A stretch of DNA of 64,000 nt from MWBF01 sp040772005 (GCA_040772005.1 JAXGYZ010000004.1:558001-622000); one strand, 5' to 3'; numbered from the stretch's first letter, positions 24,562 to 32,268 are shown. Numbers and translations: made by a program. Notes: a model not told the origin generated them from the letters alone.

Positions 24562-25911
24562 ATGTCAACGCTCTTGCTCAAGCACGCAGACCTGTTGATG
24601 ACGATGGACGCGGCGCGCCAGCGCATTCCCGATGGCGGGCTGTTCGTCCGCGACCGCGCGATTGTCCAGGTCGGGCCGACCGCGGACCTGCCCGAGACCG
24701 CCGACACCGTCATCGACGCGGCCGGAATGATCGTGCTGCCGGGGCTGGTCAACACGCACCACCATCTCTGCCAGACGTTGACACGCTGCATCGCCCAGGA
24801 CAACGTGCTGTTCGACTGGCTCGTGACCCTCTACCCCATCTGGGCGCGGCTGACGCCGGAGGCGGTCTATGTATCGGCCAAGTTGGGACTGGCCGAGCTG
24901 ATGTTGAGCGGCTGCACGACGTCGAGCGACCATCTGTACATCTATCCCAACGGCGTGCGCGTGGATGACGAGATTCAGGCCGCGGTCGAGCTGGGCATCC
25001 GCTTCCACGCGACCCGCGGCAGCATGAGCCTCGGCCGCAGCCAGGGTGGGCTGCCGCCGGACAACTGCGTGGAGGACGAGCCCTTCATCCTGCGGGAGAG
25101 CCGCCGCGCCATCGAGACGTACCACCAGGCCGACCGCTTCGGCATGGTGCGCGTGGCGCTGGCGCCCTGCTCCCCGTTCACCGTCACGGCAGACATCATG
25201 CGCTCCAGCGCGGAGCTGGCGCGCGCGTATGGCGTGCGGCTGCACACGCACCTGGCCGAGACGAAGGACGAGGAGGAGTTCTGTCTGGCGAAGTTCGGCG
25301 CGCGGCCGGTGGACTATGTCGCGTCGCTCGGCTGGACCGGCCCCGACGTCTGGCACGCGCACTGCGTCCACTTCAACACGGCGGAAATCAGCCTGTTCGC
25401 GACCACCGGCAGCGGCGTCGCGCACTGCCCGTCGTCCAACATGCGGCTGGCGTCGGGCATCGCGCCGGTGCGCGCGATGCGGGATGCAGGGGTACGGGTG
25501 GGATTGGGCGTGGACGGGTCGGCCAGCAACGACAGCAGCCACCTGCTGGCCGAGGCGCGGCAGGCCATGCTGCTTCAGCGAGTGATGGGCAACCCGAACG
25601 CGCTCGGCGCGCAGGAGGCGCTGGAAATCGCCACGCTCGGCGGCGCGTCCGTGCTGGGCCGCGACGACATCGGCAGCCTCGCGGCCGGCATGGCCGCTGA
25701 CTTCATCGGCTACCGGCTCGACCGGCTGAGCTTCGCGGGCGCGCGGCATGACCCGCTGGCCGCGCTGGTCTTCTGCACCCCGCCCAACGTGGACCTGAGC
25801 GTCATCAACGGGCAGGTGCGCGTGCGCGACGGGGAGATTGTCGGGCTGGACACCCATGCGCTGGCCCGGCGGCACAATGACATCAGCCGAAAGTTGATCG
25901 ACGGGGAGTAA
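24562..25911 (+). CDS. 8-oxoguanine deaminase-like amidohydrolase
   Basis: A 449-residue metal-dependent amidohydrolase of the cytosine/guanine-deaminase-like branch. VLPGLVNTHHHLCQTL carries the first two metal-binding histidines, LHTHLAETKDEEEF the third region, HAHCVHF the fourth, and GLGVDGSASND the metal aspartate. RGSMSLGRSQGGLPPD is a segment I associate with 8-oxoguanine deaminases, which hydrolyse 8-oxoguanine to urate and ammonia; hydroxyatrazine-type aminohydrolases are close relatives, so a triazine or other aminopurine substrate is possible. ATG 24562 has AGGAGG at 24551-24556. The next gene starts 14 bases later. Confidence 0.85.
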   Translation: MSTLLLKHADLLMTMDAARQRIPDGGLFVRDRAIVQVGPTADLPETADTVIDAAGMIVLPGLVNTHHHLCQTLTRCIAQDNVLFDWLVTLYPIWARLTPEAVYVSAKLGLAELMLSGCTTSSDHLYIYPNGVRVDDEIQAAVELGIRFHATRGSMSLGRSQGGLPPDNCVEDEPFILRESRRAIETYHQADRFGMVRVALAPCSPFTVTADIMRSSAELARAYGVRLHTHLAETKDEEEFCLAKFGARPVDYVASLGWTGPDVWHAHCVHFNTAEISLFATTGSGVAHCPSSNMRLASGIAPVRAMRDAGVRVGLGVDGSASNDSSHLLAEARQAMLLQRVMGNPNALGAQEALEIATLGGASVLGRDDIGSLAAGMAADFIGYRLDRLSFAGARHDPLAALVFCTPPNVDLSVINGQVRVRDGEIVGLDTHALARRHNDISRKLIDGE

Positions 25912-25925
25912 ACGGGGGTGCGGTC

Positions 25926-26525
25926 ATGCTGCGCGACGAAATCATTCGGTTCGCCCGGTCCTACAGCTTCGAAGAGGGCCACTCGTTCCAGGACGAGCGG
26001 CTGGCGCTGGGGCTGTTCGATGAGACCGTGCTGCTCGGACTGCACGCGCTGGCCGACGTCGAGCCGCCGTCCGGTGAGCTGCGCCCGCGCGCGCTATTGA
26101 GTGCGGCGGCCCTGCTGCACGACATCGGCTACGTCGCAGGGTACGAGCAGCACCACAAGACTGCGTTCCGCCTCATCACGGAGCATCCCATCCCCGGCCT
26201 CGCCCCGCACAGCCAGACGCTCATCGCGCACATCGCCCGTTACCATCGCGGCAGCACGCCTGACCCGGCGAACCACGCGGCGTTCGCCGCGCTCCCGCCG
26301 GACGACCAGCAGCTCATCACGCAGCTCGGCGCTATCCTCCGCTTTGTGGACGGGCTGGACCGCAGCCACACGGATGCGGTGCAGGACCTCCGCTGTGCAT
26401 TGGACGGCAGGCAGCTCACCGTCACCCTGCTGCCCGGCGAGGGCGACGAAGTGGAGCGCTTCGCGGGACAGAAGAAGGCGCGCTGGTTCGAGAGCGTGTT
26501 CGAGGTCAGTGTACAACTCAAGTGA
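25926..26525 (+). CDS. HD-domain protein related to Ppx/GppA C-terminal domain
   Basis: A 199-residue protein with a single HD phosphohydrolase-like domain. LLHDIGYVAGYEQHHKTAFRLI and IAHIARYHRG match the C-terminal HD domain of exopolyphosphatases, with LGAILRFVDGLDRSH following; the sugar-kinase-like Ppx N-terminal domain is absent. The histidine/aspartate set (HD and HH pairs) is intact, so it may hydrolyse a nucleotide or phosphorylated ligand. It follows the deaminase gene closely and is likely co-transcribed, which hints at a nucleotide-damage role (inference). Confidence 0.8.
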   Translation: MLRDEIIRFARSYSFEEGHSFQDERLALGLFDETVLLGLHALADVEPPSGELRPRALLSAAALLHDIGYVAGYEQHHKTAFRLITEHPIPGLAPHSQTLIAHIARYHRGSTPDPANHAAFAALPPDDQQLITQLGAILRFVDGLDRSHTDAVQDLRCALDGRQLTVTLLPGEGDEVERFAGQKKARWFESVFEVSVQLK

Positions 26526-26536
26526 ACCGCCTGGCA

Positions 26537-26653
26537 TTTGGACCACGAAGGCACGAAGAGACAGGAAGCGCACGAAGTGCCAGCTCCCAAGCACAGCCCT
26601 TCGCGTTCTTCGCGCTTCGCGACCTTCGCCGTGTTCGCGTCTTCGTGATCCAA
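26537..26653. repeat. Intergenic inverted repeat with CACGAAG words
   Basis: TTTGGACCACGAAGGCACGAAG (starting 26538) is complementary to the segment ending GTCTTCGTGATCCAAA (to 26653), with further CGAAG/CTTCG words between. It lies between the convergent HD and ABC-F genes and could terminate both transcripts. Words of 8 bp recur as in the other elements of the window. Confidence 0.78.
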
Positions 26654-26673
26654 ACACCGATCAGAACACGCGG

Positions 26674-28404
26674 TTAGCTTCGTTCCAGATAATCCGAATA
26701 GCCCCCGTTGACCTCCACCGCGCGGCCATCCTGCAGCGCGACGACCCGGTCCACGATGCGGTCGAGGAAGTAGCGGTCGTGCGAGATAACGAGCACGGTC
26801 CCGTTGAACTCCTCCAGCGCGGCCTCCAGCACCTCCGACGCGGGGATGTCCAGGTTGTTCGTCGGCTCATCCAGCAGCAGGAAGTTGACATCCGACAGCA
26901 TCAGCCGGGCCAGTTGCAGGCGGCTGCGTTCGCCGCCGCTGAGATTGCGCACCTGTTTCTGCGTCGCCAGGTAATCGAACAGGAACCGCTGCAGGAGGGC
27001 GACCGCGTCATCCGCATACATCGGCCGCGCATCGCGAATGGCATCCACCAGCGTCCACTCCGGGTTGAGCGTCTCATGGAGCTGCGCGTAATAGCCGATC
27101 TTGACGCTGGGCCCCAGCTTGATGACGCCCCCGTCCAGCGCGGTATCGGTCAGTGCGGCCACGCTCCCGTTGAGCAGCGCGGCCGGCAGATTGCCGGACT
27201 CCAGCGCCGCGTTCAGTATGCAGCGGAACAGCACGGATTTGCCTGCGCCGTTCGGCCCCACCAGCCCCACCCGCTCGCCGTGCCACACCTGGAAGCCGAC
27301 GCCGTTCAGCACCACGTTGATGTCGTCGCCGTCCGCAAACCACTTCTCCGCAGCCTGTACGTCCAGCACCTTGTTGCTGCCCCGCCAGCCGCCCAACTCC
27401 AGACGCATCCGTGCCTGCTCGCCGGGCCGCTCGACCTTGTCCATGCGATCGAGCATCTTGCGGCGGTGGCGCGCCTGCCGCGCGTGGCGCTCGTTCTGCG
27501 TGAAGGCCGCGGCCTCCTCGAAGCGTTTGATGGCCGCCTCGATCTGCGTGATGCGCTTCTGCTGGGCCCTGTACATCTGCTCCTGGCGCAGCCGCGCGAG
27601 TTCCTTGCTCACGGCATAGTGCGTGTAGCTGCCGGGCCACGACGTGACCTGCCCGCGGTCCAGCTCGACGATGACGTCAACCACCTGATCCAGCAGGTAG
27701 CGGTCGTGCGAGACGATGACCACCGTGCCGGAATAGTCGCAGATGAGCTTCTCCAGCCGCTCCTTGCCCGCGAGGTCAAGGTGATTGTCGGGCTCGTCGA
27801 GCAGCAGCAGACCCGGCCCCCACACGAGCAGCCGGACCAGCCCCACCAGCTTCGCCTGCCCGCCGCTCAACACATCGAGCGGCTGCTCGAACGTCTCGTC
27901 CGTCAAGCCGAGGTCGCGCAGCGTCGAGCGCACGCGGTTCTCGTAGGTCAGCCCGCCGACCGCCTCGTAGTTGTGCAGCAGGTGCGCATGTTCGTCCAGC
28001 ACGCGCGCAAGCCGGTTCGGCTGCTCATACACGGCCGGATCACCCATCCGCGCTTCCGCGGCATCCAGCGCGCGGCGCAGCCGGGCAATCTCAGGTGAAC
28101 CGGACAGCGCGGCATCGAGCACCGTACGCGGCGTGGCTGAACCATCCTGCGCATCGGCAGCGAACAACTCACCCGCATCCTGGGGCAGATACCCGGTCGT
28201 CAGGTCGCGCACGCGGAAGATCGAGCCGTCCTCCGGGACGGACTGGCCGTGCAGCAGCCGCAGCAGCGTGGACTTGCCCGCGCCGTTCGGCCCGATCAGG
28301 CCGATCTTCTGCCCGGCCTGGATCTCCCAATCCAACCCGACCAGGATCGGTTTGTCGAAATAGGTAAAATGGACACCGCTCAGGTTGACCAGTACAGGAG
28401 CCAT
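26674..28404 (-). CDS. ABC-F family ATPase
   Basis: A 576-residue ABC-F protein: two ABC ATPase domains in one chain and no membrane domain. Both Walker A motifs read GPNGAGKS; signature motifs are LSGGQAKL and LSGGERSRLQL, with Walker B LLLDEPDNHLDL and LLLDEPTNNLDIP. The interdomain linker (about residues 215-285) is charged and contains a basic run AFTQNERHARQARHRRKMLDR, where P-site tRNA-contacting residues lie in the family. Members act on ribosomes, either as translation factors such as EttA or as antibiotic resistance proteins. ATG 28404 is the start; a leader with leader ORF, antiterminator and terminator precedes it, which supports antibiotic- or translation-state-dependent control. 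Confidence 0.93.
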   Translation of the reverse strand: MAPVLVNLSGVHFTYFDKPILVGLDWEIQAGQKIGLIGPNGAGKSTLLRLLHGQSVPEDGSIFRVRDLTTGYLPQDAGELFAADAQDGSATPRTVLDAALSGSPEIARLRRALDAAEARMGDPAVYEQPNRLARVLDEHAHLLHNYEAVGGLTYENRVRSTLRDLGLTDETFEQPLDVLSGGQAKLVGLVRLLVWGPGLLLLDEPDNHLDLAGKERLEKLICDYSGTVVIVSHDRYLLDQVVDVIVELDRGQVTSWPGSYTHYAVSKELARLRQEQMYRAQQKRITQIEAAIKRFEEAAAFTQNERHARQARHRRKMLDRMDKVERPGEQARMRLELGGWRGSNKVLDVQAAEKWFADGDDINVVLNGVGFQVWHGERVGLVGPNGAGKSVLFRCILNAALESGNLPAALLNGSVAALTDTALDGGVIKLGPSVKIGYYAQLHETLNPEWTLVDAIRDARPMYADDAVALLQRFLFDYLATQKQVRNLSGGERSRLQLARLMLSDVNFLLLDEPTNNLDIPASEVLEAALEEFNGTVLVISHDRYFLDRIVDRVVALQDGRAVEVNGGYSDYLERS

Positions 28405-28417
28405 GACAATCCTCGCC

Positions 28418-28454
28418 AAAAACAAAAAGGCCGCAGGCGATTGCGCCCACGGCC
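28418..28454 (-). terminator. Leader terminator (attenuator) of the ABC-F gene
   Basis: In the sense direction GGCCGTGGGCG (28454-28444), loop CAAT, CGCCTGCGGCC (28439-28429), then TTTTTGTTTTT (28428-28418). The eleven-pair stem has two wobble pairs and is followed by a long U-tract, only 14 bases before the ABC-F ATG. A terminator inside a 5' leader implies conditional readthrough. Confidence 0.88.
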
Positions 28455-28511
28455 AAAGATTACGTAAAGCAAACGGAAAATGGGCGCGTTGAACTAGGTC
28501 AACACCGCCCA
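28443..28511 (-). promoter_or_regulatory. Mutually exclusive antiterminator and anti-antiterminator helices
   Basis: In the sense direction region 1 TGGGCG-GT-GTTGA (28511-28499) pairs with region 2 TCAAC-G-CGCCCA (28492-28481) around the loop CCTAGT. Region 2 in the form GCGCCCA (28487-28481) can instead pair with region 3 TGGGCGC (28449-28443), which is the 5' half of the terminator stem. Pairing 1:2 leaves the terminator free; pairing 2:3 blocks it. This is the classic 1:2, 2:3, 3:4 attenuator logic. Confidence 0.75.
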
Positions 28512-28565
28512 CGAAGGAGTGCATAGCACAGGTAACAGGGTCGAACCCAGGCGAATGAACAACAT
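28494..28565 (-). CDS. Putative 23-residue leader peptide of the ABC-F attenuator
   Basis: A short reading frame starts with ATG at 28565, one base from the predicted transcription start at about 28566, so it would be translated from a leaderless mRNA. It begins MLFIRLGSTLLPV and ends PSWAVLT, with TAG at 28496-28494. The stop codon lies in the loop of the 1:2 hairpin, and codons Trp-Ala-Val cover region 1. A ribosome stalled earlier in the frame would mask region 1 and let the antiterminator form; one that reaches the stop would mask region 2 and let the terminator form. Existence of the peptide is inference from this arrangement. Confidence 0.6.
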   Translation of the reverse strand: MLFIRLGSTLLPVLCTPSWAVLT

Positions 28566-28572
28566 GGCAGGT

Positions 28573-28600
28573 AGTATACTCACGCGGCCACCGGTGTCAA
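28573..28600 (-). promoter_or_regulatory. Promoter of the ABC-F leader
   Basis: TTGACA (28600-28595), 16-base spacer, TATACT (28578-28573): perfect -35 and five-of-six -10. The predicted start at about 28566 is directly at the leader ORF ATG and gives a leader of about 162 nt. Confidence 0.8.
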
Positions 28601-28620
28601 ATGCGGACCGCCCCAAGCTC

Positions 28621-28671
28621 ACAAACCCGGTTTCTGTGCAAAACGCAGCTTCGCCGAGAAAACGGGTTTGT
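28621..28671. repeat. Inverted repeat with ACAAACCCG arms
   Basis: ACAAACCCGGTTTCT (28621-28635) and AGAAAACGGGTTTGT (28657-28671) pair with one mismatch around 21 bases. It lies upstream of the ABC-F promoter, between two divergently transcribed genes. No gene is visible in the rest of this intergenic stretch. Confidence 0.75.
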
Positions 28672-28821
28672 AACGGTAGACAGTTACCTCCGCCCCAAGA
28701 ATGACGGATGCCGTAACCTGCAATGTAACAAAGTTTTGCTAATATGCAGAAGCAATCGCGCAGATGATCGTCTGTGCTTTTCGCTGGGTGAACAGGTAAA
28801 AGCGAAAGGGGTTTTTACACC

Positions 28822-29523
28822 ATGAGTTTGGATGATCTGCTTCAATCGATCCTGGGGGGCGGAAACGCAGGGCAGCGGCGCAGCACAGAGAACGCCGGCA
28901 GCGGCGATCCGATGGCGGATATGCTGGATGCCATCCTGGGTGGCGGTTCGGCCTCGCAGCAGGGCGGCGGCCTGGAAGACATCCTGGGCGGGATGCTCGG
29001 CGGCGGAGTCGCTGGCAGCGAGTCCCTGCCGCAATCGTCCGGCCAGGCCGGCGCGGGCGGGCTGATGGATATCATTTCAGCCATTCTCAACGGCTCGGCG
29101 GGCGGCGCAGCCCAGGAACAGAGCACTTCCATCATCGAAGGTGTCTCCGGGAAGACGGGCATGTCGCAGATGCTGGTCCAGTTGGTCCTCTCCTTTGTGA
29201 TGAGCAAGCTGCTGGGCGGCATGACAGGGGGCGGGTCCGGTATGGGCGGTCTGCTGCCCGGAATGGAAAGCGGGGCGACTTCGTCACAGGGTCGAGCACA
29301 GCCCTCAGGTGGCGGTCTTGACCTGGACAGCCTCCTGGAGCAGATGCGCCAGGATCCCCGCGTCGCCGATGAGTTCGCGCAGAAGGCCGGCCTCGACAGG
29401 GGCACGGCCCAGCAGAGTTTGCAGGAAGTCCTCGGTGCGCTCAACCAGCAGCGCCGCAGCGGCGACGCCGGTACTGGCCGGCCCAAGACGGGCGGCATGG
29501 ATGACCTGTTGCTGAACCGGTAG
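28822..29523 (+). CDS. Gly-rich hypothetical protein with DUF937/YidB-like ends
   Basis: A 233-residue protein rich in Gly, Ser and Met. Repeated short helices of the form LDDLLQSILGGG, MADMLDAILGGG, LEDILGGMLGGG and LMDIISAILNGS in the N-terminal half alternate with flexible Gly/Gln linkers. A more hydrophobic helix MSQMLVQLVLSFVMSKLLGG follows, and the C-terminal LDSLLEQMRQDPRVADEFAQKAGLDRGTAQQSLQEVLGAL resembles DUF937/YidB helical units. Function unknown; no signal peptide. A good terminator follows at 29551, so it is a monocistronic gene. Weak Shine-Dalgarno AAGGGG upstream. Confidence 0.75.
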   Translation: MSLDDLLQSILGGGNAGQRRSTENAGSGDPMADMLDAILGGGSASQQGGGLEDILGGMLGGGVAGSESLPQSSGQAGAGGLMDIISAILNGSAGGAAQEQSTSIIEGVSGKTGMSQMLVQLVLSFVMSKLLGGMTGGGSGMGGLLPGMESGATSSQGRAQPSGGGLDLDSLLEQMRQDPRVADEFAQKAGLDRGTAQQSLQEVLGALNQQRRSGDAGTGRPKTGGMDDLLLNR

Positions 29524-29550
29524 GCTGTCAGACGAAATCGAATGGCAGTT

Positions 29551-29583
29551 AGGGCGATGGGGCGCAGTCTCATCGCCCTTTTG
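29551..29583 (+). terminator. Rho-independent terminator
   Basis: AGGGCGATG (29551-29559), 11-base loop, CATCGCCCT (29571-29579), then TTTT. It ends the Gly-rich protein gene. Confidence 0.85.
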
Positions 29584-29625
29584 CTACGTCTTGGAGGCTG
29601 GTCCGTTTCAATTTCGGGGCAAGCA

Positions 29626-29737
29626 AGCATCCTGAGCGGAGCAGCGCATTTGGCCGCGCTGCGTAGTCGAAGGGTGCGGCGCGGTCTGGCGGGCCGCACC
29701 CTTCGAATACGGGCTGCGGCCCGCCGCTCAGGATGCT
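29626..29737. repeat. Double intergenic inverted repeat
   Basis: Outer arms AGCATCCTGAGCGG (29626-29639) and CCGCTCAGGATGCT (29724-29737) are perfect, as are inner arms TCGAAGGGTGCGGC (29667-29680) and GCCGCACCCTTCGA (29693-29706). The 340-base gap between the flanking genes holds this element and the preceding terminator; no gene is visible. Confidence 0.88.
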
Positions 29738-29863
29738 CCGCTGAAATGCACCCCTTGAGGGCAAACCGGTTGACAGCCCAGCGTGAAACCCCTATACTCT
29801 CCACGGAGATGCAGCATCCAATTCAGGTGCATTATTCACAAGGTGCCGCCCGGACTGTCATAA

Positions 29864-30580
29864 ATGCAAACAGATAATCAGACAAATTCAAGCTCAGGGC
29901 AACAAATCGAAACGCTGCGCCGGGTGTTAGCGCGACCGCTGCCGGGTCTGCCCGTGCAGATGGGCATGTCGCCCGCGCCGCGGCCGGGCACCGAGCGCAT
30001 CCTGGACCCGCATCTCGACTGCCGCCGCGCAGGGGTGTTGGTGCTGCTGTACCCCCACGGGGAGGACGCCCTCCTGCGCCTGGTGTTGACGCGGCGCACC
30101 AACTCGGTCGAAAGCCATCGCGGGCAGATTTCCTTCCCCGGCGGCAGCATGGAACCAGGCGAAGATGCGATCACTGCGGCGCTGCGCGAGGCGCGAGAGG
30201 AACTGGACGTCGACCCTGCGAGCGTGACGATCTTGGGCCAGTTGTCGCCGCTGTATATTCCGCCGAGCGACTTCTGCATCTACCCGATTGCGGCATATGC
30301 CGCAGCACGGCCGGCGTTTATTCCCAGCCCCCACGAAGTAGCTGAAGTGCTGGAAGTCCCGCTCGCGCACCTGCTCAACCCGGCGACGCGCTGCGAGGAG
30401 GTGTGGGATATCCGCGGTGCGCCTGTGCGCGTGCCCTATTACGCGTTCGGCGAGCACAAGGTTTGGGGCGCAACCGCGATGGTGCTGTGCGAGTTCCTGG
30501 CGCTGCTGACCGGCGCGGTGGATGGGCTGTCCACGCCGGACGGCATCGCATCCGCCCACGACCCGCGTCTTACGGATTAA
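29864..30580 (+). CDS. CoA pyrophosphatase-like Nudix hydrolase
   Basis: A 238-residue Nudix hydrolase. LVLTRRTNSVESHRGQISFPGG is the UPF0035-type motif typical of CoA pyrophosphatases (NudL, Pcd1), and it continues into the Nudix box GGSMEPGEDAITAALREAREELDV with the REAREEL metal-binding core intact. Such enzymes cleave CoA or its derivatives to 3',5'-ADP and 4'-phosphopantetheine. WDIRGAPVRVPYYAFGEHKVWGATAMVL near the end is also conserved. The N-terminal 25 residues are Gln/Ser-rich and probably flexible. A perfect 18-bp inverted repeat begins six bases after the stop. Confidence 0.9.
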   Translation: MQTDNQTNSSSGQQIETLRRVLARPLPGLPVQMGMSPAPRPGTERILDPHLDCRRAGVLVLLYPHGEDALLRLVLTRRTNSVESHRGQISFPGGSMEPGEDAITAALREAREELDVDPASVTILGQLSPLYIPPSDFCIYPIAAYAAARPAFIPSPHEVAEVLEVPLAHLLNPATRCEEVWDIRGAPVRVPYYAFGEHKVWGATAMVLCEFLALLTGAVDGLSTPDGIASAHDPRLTD

Positions 30581-30585
30581 TTTTG

Positions 30586-30660
30586 TCACGCAAAGACGCA
30601 AAGAACGCAAAGACGACATTAATAAAATAAGTGCCTTGCGCACTTTGCGTCTTTGCGTGA
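30586..30660. repeat. Inverted repeat with perfect 18-bp arms (ACGCAAAG words)
   Basis: TCACGCAAAGACGCAAAG (30586-30603) and CTTTGCGTCTTTGCGTGA (30643-30660) are exact complements; a further CGCAAAG word lies inside the left arm and the central part is AT-rich. Same word family as 6124-6207. It ends 17 bases before the oxidoreductase ATG. Confidence 0.9.
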
Positions 30661-30677
30661 GACTGGGAGGAGATCAC

Positions 30678-31652
30678 ATGCAAGCGATTCGGATTCACGA
30701 GTATGGCGGACCGGAAGTTCTGAAGCTGGAAGAACTGTCCACGCCCGAACCCGGTCCCGGCCAGGCCCTGGTCGAGGTGGCCGCGACCGGCGTCAACTTC
30801 GTCGAAATCTACCAGCGCATGGGGTGGTACAAGCTGCCGGCGCTGCCCGCCATCATGGGCGGGGAGGGCGCGGGGACAGTGCTCAAGGTCGGGCCGGACG
30901 TCACCGTCGTCCAGCCGGGCGACCGGGTGGCCTGGCTCGGCGGCTCGACGGGGAGCTATGCCACGCACACGGTGGTGGCTGCCGACCAGCTTGCACCCGT
31001 GCCGGCGGCGCTCACGCTGGAGCAGGCCGCGGCGGTCATGGTCCAGGGCCTCACTGCGCACGTACTGGCCCACCGCACCTACCCCATCCAGTCGGACGAC
31101 TGGGTGTTGATACACGCGGCTGCGGGCGGGGTGGGACAGTTACTCGTGCAGATGGCGAAGATGCGCGGGGCACGCGTCATCGGCACGGTCTCCACCGAGG
31201 AGAAGGCCGCGATTGCGCGCGGGCTGGGTGCGGACGAGATGGTGCTCTACACGCAGCAGGACTTCCTGGTCGAGGTCAAGCGCATCACCGGCGGGCGGGG
31301 CGTCAACGTCGTGTACGATTCCGTCGGCAAGGACACCTTCGACCGCAGCCTGGACAGCCTGGCGCCGCTCGGCTACCTGGTCAGCTACGGCCAGTCCAGC
31401 GGCTTCCCGCCGCCCCTCGACATCCAGCGGCTGGCCGGCGGGCGCTCGCTGTTCGTGACGCGGCCCTCGGTGTTCACTTACCTGCGCAGTCGCGACGAAC
31501 TACTCCAACATGCGAACGCCGTGTTCGACTGGATGAGCACGGGCCGGCTCCGGGTGCATATCGACCGCACGTACCCGCTGGCGGAGGCGGCGCAGGCGCA
31601 GATCGATCTCGCGGGCCGCGGGACGATGGGCAAGCTGCTGTTGGTGGGCTAG
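30678..31652 (+). CDS. Quinone oxidoreductase-like MDR protein
   Basis: A 324-residue zinc-independent medium-chain dehydrogenase/reductase of the NADPH:quinone oxidoreductase family. MQAIRIHEYGGPEVLKLEE and GVNFVEIYQRMGWYKLP at the N-terminus, GGEGAGTVLKVG, and the nucleotide-binding loop HAAAGGVGQLLVQMAK are characteristic; structural and catalytic zinc cysteines are missing. It probably reduces quinones or enones with NADPH. ATG 30678 has GGGAGGAG upstream. Its stop overlaps the stop of the convergent DUF488 gene by three bases. Confidence 0.9.
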   Translation: MQAIRIHEYGGPEVLKLEELSTPEPGPGQALVEVAATGVNFVEIYQRMGWYKLPALPAIMGGEGAGTVLKVGPDVTVVQPGDRVAWLGGSTGSYATHTVVAADQLAPVPAALTLEQAAAVMVQGLTAHVLAHRTYPIQSDDWVLIHAAAGGVGQLLVQMAKMRGARVIGTVSTEEKAAIARGLGADEMVLYTQQDFLVEVKRITGGRGVNVVYDSVGKDTFDRSLDSLAPLGYLVSYGQSSGFPPPLDIQRLAGGRSLFVTRPSVFTYLRSRDELLQHANAVFDWMSTGRLRVHIDRTYPLAEAAQAQIDLAGRGTMGKLLLVG

Positions 31653-32149
31653 GAAGCCTGTTCCGGCGTTAGATGGGTCACCTCCAGGCCCAGGTCCGCG
31701 GCCAGACGCGCGGCCAGCAGCCCGCGGTGGCAGGCGGTCGGCTCACGCTCGACGCACATGAGCACCACACGATGCGCGGCGGGCCCCAGGTCTGTGACGA
31801 ACGCGGCGCTATCGAAGCCGGTCAGCCGCTCGCGCTCGTACGATGCGATAAATGCGGGGCTGAGTTCGGCACGCTGCCGGCGCGCGGTGTGTGAGTTCTC
31901 ATCCGCCTGATGTTGTGCGGCGCGCGTGGCCGCGCTGGGCGCCAGATCGGGGCGGTGCAGATAGCGGATGCCCAGTTCGGCCAGTCGCGCCTGGAGCCGT
32001 TGACTGTTGGCGAACACGTACTCGCTGCCGCGCACGCCCCGCCGGGCGCGGATGTCACAGAAGGTATCGATGCCTGCGGCCTGGAGCGCCGCGAAGAACT
32101 GCTCCGGCTCCCAGCCATAGACGCCGATAGTCAACAGGTTTAGGTTCAT
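31649..32149 (-). CDS. DUF488 family protein
   Basis: A 166-residue DUF488 protein. LLTIGVYGWEPEQFFAALQAAGIDTFCDIRARRG is the conserved N-terminus, where classic members have TIGxS/G and DVR; the C-terminal VVLMCVEREPTACHRGLLAARL contains the family's C-x-E-x5-CHR motif. Function is unknown; a nucleic-acid-related or thiol chemistry role has been proposed for homologues. ATG 32149 matches the family start. The middle HQADENSHTARRQRAEL is a polar insertion. Confidence 0.85.
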   Translation of the reverse strand: MNLNLLTIGVYGWEPEQFFAALQAAGIDTFCDIRARRGVRGSEYVFANSQRLQARLAELGIRYLHRPDLAPSAATRAAQHQADENSHTARRQRAELSPAFIASYERERLTGFDSAAFVTDLGPAAHRVVLMCVEREPTACHRGLLAARLAADLGLEVTHLTPEQAS

Positions 32150-32177
32150 CGTCTCACTCCACGTCGGACAGACGCTT

Positions 32178-32268
32178 GAGTGCAACCGACTCGATTCGTC
32201 ACTGATTGTGCCCTTCGCAAGGCCACAATCATCCTTCCGCGTGGTCTGCGTATTCCGTGGTTGCACTC
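32178..32268. repeat. Nested inverted repeat between DUF488 and lactonase genes
   Basis: Outer arms GAGTGCAACC (32178-32187) and GGTTGCACTC (32259-32268) enclose an inner hairpin TGATTGTGCCCTT-CGC-AAGGCCACAATCA (32203-32231) with one mismatch. It reaches the stop codon of the lactonase gene. Confidence 0.75.

Noticed and set aside
28530..28556. GGGTTCGACCC-like segment on the minus strand, suggestive of a tRNA T-arm
   Set aside because: No acceptor, D or anticodon stems can be assembled around it on either strand; it is part of the leader ORF.
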